Shown in pieces: positions 57,280-64,000 of a stretch of DNA of 64,000 nt. The DNA lies in NCBI RefSeq assembly GCF_000005505.3, contig NC_016132.3, positions 39,198,914 to 39,262,913 of the forward strand. The letters are read 5' to 3'. Position 1 is the stretch's first letter; the number at the start of each line of letters is the position of its first letter. The position numbers and the translations under genes were made by a program. A model generated the notes under the pieces. The model did no database searches, was not told where the DNA came from, and saw only the letters and a list, made by a program, of their open reading frames with translations. The DNA comes from Brachypodium distachyon (Eukaryota; Streptophyta; Magnoliopsida; Poales; Poaceae).

Positions 57280-60200
57280 ATGGAATGTTGGGGTGGGCCT
57301 GTGGCTTCATTCACAAAAGCCATATCAATCTGGTCTGTGCAAAGACTACATGATGCTCATGCTGGGCCTTTCGAACACGTGATAAAGGTGGATTTGTTGC
57401 CGCCGTCACCCACGAGGTCGACATGTGAAGATGGCTTCATGAGCATCAAGCACCAGCTGGCCATCGCTGCGGCAAAGGAGCTCAGGCTGCTCGATGTCCA
57501 AGAATACAACAGCCTCAAACAAGAGTATGAAGCGCAGCAGTACTTCTCCTATGGGGCCTATGATGCCTCTAGCATTTTGGATCATTACAGGGTGACCAAA
57601 TTATTTCGTCCGATCAGTAAGCAGTTGTCAAACAAGAGGTACTTGCTGGTGGTCGAGCATCTCCAGCGGCCAATTGAGCCTAGCAGTTTTACTGTAGATG
57701 TTGGGCTTCCTCCGCCTAGGTGGGCAGATTCTCACTGGCTCATCGCGACCACTTCTCAAGATGCGTATAACATGAGTAAGTCAGGAAATTATACAGTTAC
57801 ATCCGTTTATGATCATAAGCAGGTCGTGGTGCTTACCTTCTATGCACCGCGTCACTCGGCTGAGCACATATTCAACATGATCCGTCAAGAAAACAAGGAG
57901 TATTGGCTTCATATAGCCCTCAATTGCTTCCACTGTGTCATGGCGCTCTTTGCCAAACATTCACAAGCAGCAGCTGTTACCTCGGACGAGCTCATCCATC
58001 AGTGGGCCGTCCGAGGCATTCTATGTCGTACGAGCATCAAGGAAGAAGAAACTGCTGGCACATGCATCAGCAAGTGTGCCTATATGCATCAAGTTGGAAG
58101 GGTCATCCTTGAAGCGTTTCAGAAATCCTCTTTGTTGCAGCTGCCTTATTCTCCTGCTAATGATGCTCATGAAGCCACCAGTACTGCTGCACAATTCTTT
58201 GCATACCACGGCCTCATTGCAGAAGGCATCACAATGGATGAACTCTTTGATAACAAGAAGAAATGGGTCTCCTTCTCTGATGACCATGGATGGCATGTAA
58301 GCCGAGAATGGTTGTGCCCAGAGAAAACCAGTGGCCCGACATCACTTATTCTAAGAGGTTGCGCTCAGCAATCGCTCATACTTTCCAAGCTGGACCATTT
58401 CTTGCCCACACTCTCCTTTCTCCGTGCTCTTGATCTGTCATACACTTCACTAAAATCACTCCCTTCTTCCATCGGTTGTCTATTGAACCTTAGGTTGCTT
58501 TCACTCAGAGGCTGCCATGATCTGAAAACTCTCTTCACTTTATCCACAACTAATGACACAAACTCATCACCAAATACTAGTCCATATTCACCATTGTCCA
58601 CTCTATACCAGCTTGAAATTCTTGATACAAATGGAGTTCCATTTTCTCATCTGACACAAGATGTGGCCAACAAAAAGAGCAATTTGATGTTCCTTGACAT
58701 GTCATGTTCAGAAGTAACTACTTTCCCTCCCATTTTTTTCAAGGAAATGTCAAATCTTGAACAGCTTATCCTTGTCAACTGCTGCTACCTTGTGGATCTA
58801 CCTCCTTCCATGGCTGTGCTATCTAGCCTGACAACTCTTGAGGTCACGAGGACACAAATAAGCTACTTCCCCCCTGAGATATTTGATGAAATGCATAATC
58901 TTCAATCCCTCAAGTTAATTGACAACAAGAAACTGGTTTCACTCCCTGAGTCAATTTCTACGGTCCAGGGATTGATTGATCTACATATTGAAGGATATGA
59001 GCCGACCATGGTGAAAGAAATAAAATTGGAAGGGCATCCTACCCTAACATCCTTCATCTTGATCCGCGCACCTCACATAAGACGCTTGTCTTTGCATGGA
59101 TGTAGAAAACTCGAGTCTGTCGAGTTCAAAAATCTTGATGCTTTGGAGGAGCTTGATTTGTCTGTTACAGCTATCAAGGAGCTCCTTGCTGGTATCCCTA
59201 ACGTTCCTCACCTTAGGCGATTAATCCTCGTCGGCGTTCCTTCTCTCAGGCGTTTTCCTTGGCATAGGCTGGAGTGATTCCCAGATGTCTTCTACTTGGA
59301 TCACTGCACAGAAGGAAATGGTAATCACTCTTATCGTGTTGTCCGGATGTGTGTTAGTGATTCCAGGTTCTTCCATAGCTTCCGTTAAACTTCTGTGGGT
59401 TTAGTAAGAGGCGGACGGTTTTTCCAATCTTTTTATGTCCGAGTCGCACCATGCCATACAAGTAGCAGGCGACAGCATGATGAAGAAGGGATGCTTGATA
59501 ACAAGTTGGAGGTGTTGGTGCAGAAGAAATCAGCATATGTTGATGTATATAACAGCTGTTTTATAGAGAAAATTGGAACTGCGTCAACGATTACATTTTC
59601 ACTTCACCGAACTGAGCGCCATGTGGATATCATAGGGATGCAGTCATCACTTGATAGTTTACTCCATCTTCTGAATGTCACCAAATCATTATCAGTAACA
59701 TATGACAATTCTATGAAGACATTTGGTTACTTGAGCCCTTTTGAAGACCTAGAAGAATGTGAACTTCGTTGGTGCCATAAAATGGAAGAAGGCCTCTCTG
59801 TGGTTTTAGAGAAGGCTGGGAAAATCTTCGGAATATGCATCTTTGTAACCTCAAAAGTCTGATTTTCTTTTGTATTCAATACGGTCATTTTTCCTTCAGT
59901 GCACTAGTGCACCTGCACTTTGTGGACTGCCCAAGGTTGCACTACGTGATGGGATATAGAGCAACACTACCATGTCTCAAGACACTTGACATCTTGTTCT
60001 GCTACAACCTCAAGACAATTTTCATGCACAACCCCTTTGGTCGGCAAGCTGCAGATACTTGCCAGCTACCAAGCCTGCAAAGGGTACATCTCCAGGAGCT
60101 ACCACTGCTCCAGCACTTTCATGACAAGGATGTCACGTTAACAGCACCTATGTGGAAGAAGCTCCACGTCCGGGGATGCTGGAGCCTCCAACGTCTCCCA

Positions 60201-60368
60201 TGCCTAGATGTCCAGCCGGCCGAGAAGGTGAAGGTGAGCGGCGAGAGGAGGTGGTGGGACAAGCTGCACTGGGACTCACCCTCTCGCCGAAACAGCTACG
60301 AGCCCAAGCTTCCACCGAAGTTTGCGTCCTTCGACGAGCGGGCCGTGATGACCAGCTACCTGAGATGA
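57280..60368 (+). pseudogene. Decayed NB-ARC-LRR gene without a working P-loop
   Basis: First frame (57280-59277, 665 codons): the P-loop position reads WGGPVASFTKAISIW, lacking the GxGKT of an ATP-binding loop; kinase-2 has YLLVVEH where Asp-Asp is expected; HWLIATTSQD fits RNBS-B; TSDELIHQWAVRGIL fits the region after RNBS-D. LRRs follow (LRALDLSYTSLKSLPSSIG and others). The gene then breaks: TGA 59275-59277 and TAA near 59386 lie in the same frame as the continuing LRRs (59395-59862), and a one-base shift near 59800-59815 leads to the last part (59835-60368), ending RWWDKLHWDSPS...KLPPKFASFDERAVMTSYLR. Different family from the 23.5-kb NLR. A truncated 665-aa product without nucleotide binding cannot be excluded. 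Confidence 0.85.
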
Positions 60369-60739
60369 TCAATCAACTCAAGCTCATCAGCACATCCATG
60401 CTGCTATCCATCATTTGGTATGTGATTTCACTCGAGCATCATAGTTTATCCTCTGTTCATCGACCGTTCACCACAGATTACCTTCCTAAACACCTGCCTT
60501 GTTAACAGTGTTCCACCATACCTCCGTACTGAATATATATGCCTACTGCCGTTGTGTCCATTCCCTGTCCTCCATACATGAATGTCGTTAAAAAGCTTCC
60601 AACTACTTGTGTGAATTCAACTGTCTCCAAATAAAAGGTCAGGTTCCAGTTACTTGAACAACTGTTCGCTGTGTGAAATTAAGTTTGTCTCATGTGTGTG
60701 TGTGTGTGTGTTTGTGCCACTTGAGTTGCAAATAAGTTA

Positions 60740-60852
60740 CTCCCTCCGTTCCATAATTTTTGTCGAAATATTACATGCATCTAGACGCTTTTTAGGAATA
60801 GATATATCCATTTTTGGGCAAATTTGAGATAAGAATTATGGAAGGAAGGTAG
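60740..60852. mobile_element. Stowaway MITE in spacer copy 2
   Basis: CTCCCTCCGTTCCATAATTTTTGTCG at the left and GATAAGAATTATGGAAGGAAGGTAG at the right, TA target. The uninterrupted site AATAAGCTATGTAATGTTGG is visible in spacer copy 1 near 52029. Confidence 0.9.
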
Positions 60853-61082
60853 TATGTAATGTTGGTGTTGAGCGTGAGATAAGAACCTACGATTTAGTTA
60901 TCAAGTATGGTTTGTAATTATGTGTTTGATTCAGACCATGTTCTTTCGTCAAAAAATAATTCTTGTGTGAACGTATTCATTTCAATATGATTGGCGTCAT
61001 GTTTATAAAGAAGAAGCGACTCATCATCAGATTTGTCATAAGCTCGGCCTTAATTTCTGCCCTGTTTATGAAGAAGAAGCTA

Positions 61083-61164
61083 CTCCCTCTGTTCCTAAAT
61101 TCTTGTCGTCGTTTTATTTCAAATTTGAACTTAAACCATGTCGAGAATTTAGGAACGGAGGTAG
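61083..61164. mobile_element. Short Stowaway MITE in spacer copy 2
   Basis: CTCCCTCTGTTCCTAAATTCTTGTCG at the left and CGAGAATTTAGGAACGGAGGTAG at the right, TA on both sides (61081-61082, 61165-61166). 82 bp. Spacer copy 1 lacks it. Confidence 0.9.
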
Positions 61165-61434
61165 TACTTGATAAGTACGAATCAAAGGAGATGATATAAG
61201 TGCTGGATGTCAGCATTTTTCGCACAAACGATGCATTTCCTGGTGTAACATCAATGAATAAAAGGAGCGAAACGTTGGCTTAAACCTGGTGCACATGGTG
61301 TGTTTCCTGTGCAAGTCGGCTTGCAGCCTGTTGCAAGTGGCCTGTAGATATATGCGTGTACAAGTTTGCAATTGTTCCTTTTTTTTTGGTCCAGAAGAAG
61401 AATTGACAATTGCTGTATTCTTCAGTTAGGGGCA

Positions 61435-61920
61435 TAGTTTTAAATAGCGCGCTATGACATTTAGCGCCGGTCTCCTTCATATACTATAGACGCTATAGCG
61501 TGCTATAGCGCGCGCTATTTCAAATAACGTTTTGCAAAATGAACGAATCAAATATAGCCCAAAATTAAAAGTTTCAGCATAACAACATACTAAAAAGTTC
61601 TCAATCATTTACAAGATCAAGTCAAATGACGTAAACATAGATTTGAAGCATAATTGAAGTATTGGAGTCGCTCCTGCTGCCAGTCATGAGCTATAGGATT
61701 TACTGCCTCTATCCTCATGGTGGAGCCGTTTAGGTCTGAGAGACTGAGACAAGAGATTTTGAGGCTGGACTTTAGGCCGGCATGATACTATTTGGATTTT
61801 GGACGCGAAATCATTTAGCGACGGTATAGCAAATAGCGTTTAGTGCCATTTAGCGGGCTAATAGCGAGAATAGCGGCATGACGAGAAAAATTGCTTAAAC
61901 GCTATTTAAAAAACCAAGGT
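61435..61920. mobile_element. Non-autonomous hAT-type element
   Basis: Flanked by an exact 8-bp duplication TAGGGGCA (61427-61434 and 61921-61928), the hAT size. Imperfect inverted ends share TTTTAAATAGCG (left) and CGCTATTTAAAA (right); the interior is full of TAGCG/CGCTA words. No transposase. 486 bp. Spacer copy 1 has only a short AGAGGTATTCTG sequence at the equivalent place (about 52453). Confidence 0.85.
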
Positions 61921-63071
61921 TAGGGGCATTCTGCTCTGTTTCCTCTGCCTCTTTTTTTTTTAGAACACTCTGTTTCCTCTGCTCGTGTCATGTGTGTCCA
62001 GATACAGAAGTCCAAGCCCAGACTTGTTTGTGGCCTGGTGGGCCGTCAGAACAGTTTACGGAGCAGAAATGGTGACAGAGAACCTCACAGAGATGCGGCG
62101 GCCATCTCCGCCGCTGCCCTCCGAATCTCCATTTCCGGCCGTCCACCAAGCCTGGCCATCTCCGGCCGTCCTTGTTTTTGGTGCGCCCCTTCCCCATTCT
62201 CTCTTCCCCGCATCAGTTCCTCTCTCGCGCTTTCATTTCATAGTTTGGATCTGAGCTCACTTGGTTCAACTTTCAGCTCGCTAATCCAGGATAGCTGCAA
62301 GCGTATCATCTGTGAATGTGACGGGCTAGTTCTGGAACCACTCGTGTATCCAAACAGCAGTTTGCAAGTGGAAAGAAATACTCTGGTTTTGTTCTGTGCT
62401 CGGTAAGAAAGATGCACCGGTAACCGGTTTTACTAAAAATATGTGCATTTCCACAGGAAAGACAAAAGCTCAAGCCAATTAAGAGCTCACCGCTGAGAAT
62501 AACAACACGCAGTCCACTATAAGAATAAAAATCATTGTCACACCAGATGATCTTTTGCCTTTGGCTTTAATTTACTTTCCTTTGTAAAGGAGGAGGTGAC
62601 GCGTGGTCAGCACATCACAGATTTGCCTCTCCGTCAAATGTCATATTGTTTCTTTATCATGATCTCCCTTTCCGTTTATACTTGTCACTGCGGCAAAGAT
62701 CACTCCCAATTGTGTTATCCAGTAATTGGCCTCTCACATGTTGCATCTTTTCTATCTTAATGCATGGCATACAGTCCTCATGTACTTTATTAGGAAAAGA
62801 AAAATCTTCTACCTACAGCGGATAGAAAAATGAATCGAGTTGAAACTAGACAGGAATATTATCATCTACGGCAGCAATGCCTAACAGGGTCATTAATTAA
62901 TTAAGCAGGGCGAGGGTTGCAGATATATAAGCCTCAACCTTGAATCGCACAGTTCAATCAAGAAACAAGGATTAATCCTTCTTGTCGTTAAACCATACGC
63001 ATCATGCGAATTCAACTTTAGTTAAAGACCTTTTGGCAAGCATATGCACATGGCGAGTTATCCCTTCTCTT

Positions 63072-63519
63072 TTTTTTTGAGAAAAGGCTGGAAATTCATT
63101 CACTGCAACCCCATGTCTTTACCTAGTACATACTCTAATACATCAGGGGGATTGCCCTCCCATATACTTCATCGCTCATGCGAGTACAACCAGCCTTTGC
63201 TAATACATGCGCACAAACATTCGCATTTCTACAACACCACACAACTTTACATTCCATGAAGAGAGAACAAAGCATTTTAATCTCCTGAAACAACCCTCCG
63301 TAGACAGATCTGTCCAGCTCCGTCTTATTAAGCTTTAGGACTGCCTCCGCACAGTCCAACTCCAGAATGACGTACAACAGACCCATTTTTCTTGCCAACA
63401 ACACACCTTCTCTTGCTGCTAGGAGCTCAGAGAGGAGAGGTTCCCGGACCATTTTATACTTAGAGCTCAGGCCAGCAATAAAGTGTCCAGCAGCATCTCT
63501 GATGATAACACCGCCACCC
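63072..63519 (-). mobile_element. 5'-truncated LINE with RNase H end
   Basis: A 12-bp target duplication ATCCCTTCTCTT flanks it (63060-63071 and 63520-63531). The left side begins with an eight-T run, that is, the poly(A) tail of a minus-strand insertion. The minus strand encodes the end of a plant LINE RNase H: GGGVIIRDAAGHFIAG (catalytic-loop end), LLSELLAAREGVLLA (Glu), LELDCAEAV (Asp), then a stop near 63135. Only about 450 bp of the 3' end were inserted, as is usual for LINEs. Absent from spacer copy 1 (GTTATCCCTTCTTTGATC near 54122). Confidence 0.9.
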
Positions 63520-63650
63520 ATCCCTTCTCTTCTTTGATCATCTTGATCTGCTTTGTTCCTTTACCCTTCATCTGTGAGCAAAATGTATTCCTTGCTTTTG
63601 CTGTAACCAAAGTATCACTTCTTTGCTCTGGCTGATGTCTCAGTTTGTGT

Positions 63651-63660
63651 ATATATAAGC
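63651..63660 (+). promoter_or_regulatory. TATA box of the NLR-like unit, copy 2
   Basis: ATATATAAGC in the context GTTTGTGTATATATAAGCAACCGCTGCAAACACTGCAACGTCTCGCCC, matching 54251-54260. The leader that follows (63661-64000) parallels 54261-54600. A further NLR-like gene would start a few kilobases beyond the right edge. Confidence 0.5.
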
Positions 63661-64000
63661 AACCGCTGCAAACACTGCAACGTCTCGCCCTTCTGTCCTT
63701 GCCATTTGTTTCCTTGCAACAAAAACTTTCGATCTTGTTCTTCAAAATTCCTAGGTGTTTTCACTTACTCTTCTGCATTCACATCTATAGGATTAATTCA
63801 ATCTGTTTTATTCTAGTCATTATTAAAAAAAAGGAAAAAATGGTGTTTCTCCATCTTGATTGTTGTTGTTCGCATATACAAAATAGTATTTGTTTCTAGT
63901 GATAAGTACGAACAAAACAAAAAAAATATTTTCATGTTCCATGTCATTTGTTCTTTCTTCTACATTTACAAATTAAATTTTTTTCTACAGTCTTCATTAC

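Larger units (their letters stand above)
60369..63650 (+). repeat. Spacer copy 2 of the NLR-like tandem array
   Basis: Homologous to 51595-54250 along its length but interrupted by four transposons that copy 1 lacks (two Stowaway MITEs, one hAT-type element, one LINE end). A (GT)n run lies at about 60696-60711. No gene besides the LINE fragment is seen. Confidence 0.87.

Overview
This is nuclear DNA of a grass (Poaceae). Genes carry many GT-AG introns. The CTCCCTCCGTCCC-type Stowaway MITEs, nested LTR/CACTA/Mutator/hAT/LINE elements and the NLR types are those of grass genomes. I cannot name the species. Three host genes were reconstructed exon by exon: a 106-aa TFIIA gamma gene (minus, 1209-4275), an intact 930-aa CC-NB-ARC-LRR (NLR) gene (plus, 23524-27582) and an intact 25-exon, 1324-aa peroxisomal ABC transporter of the ABCD1/CTS/PXA1 type (plus, 40844-50749). 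A Pumilio-family gene (minus, 29959-33793) keeps all its RNA-binding repeats but has lost its 5' half. From memory, TFIIA gamma and an ABC transporter also sit close together at the rice xa5 locus on chromosome 5, so this may be the orthologous interval, enlarged here by NLR genes and transposons; that needs a synteny check.

Layout: 1-621 Ty3/gypsy RT scrap; 1209-5046 TFIIA gamma with a 2.6-kb intron; 5353-12524 decayed Tat-lineage gypsy element with one LTR, internal deletion and antisense ORF; 12525-15290 truncated Mutator-like transposon; 15680-16870 tail end of an NLR copy; 17600-23220 duplicated NLR promoter modules interrupted by a Copia scrap and a complete CACTA element (18620-22106, 3-bp target duplication, ULP1-like protease domain); 23524-27582 NLR; 29959-33793 Pumilio remnant abutting a second, half-deleted CACTA (33794-37657); 40844-50749 ABC transporter; 51532-64000 a second NLR-type tandem array made of a 63-bp gene-end scrap, a spacer, a decayed NLR-like gene (57280-60368) and a second copy of the spacer that acquired four extra transposons.

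How it fits together: two unrelated NLR families have each gone through tandem duplication followed by truncation on either side of conserved housekeeping genes. The intact NLR has a promoter built from repeated W-box/CACGTG modules. The paralogous copies serve as empty sites that date the transposon insertions relative to the duplications. Each decayed transposon carries visible stops or frameshifts, whereas TFIIA gamma, the NLR and the ABC gene have open frames and canonical splice sites throughout.
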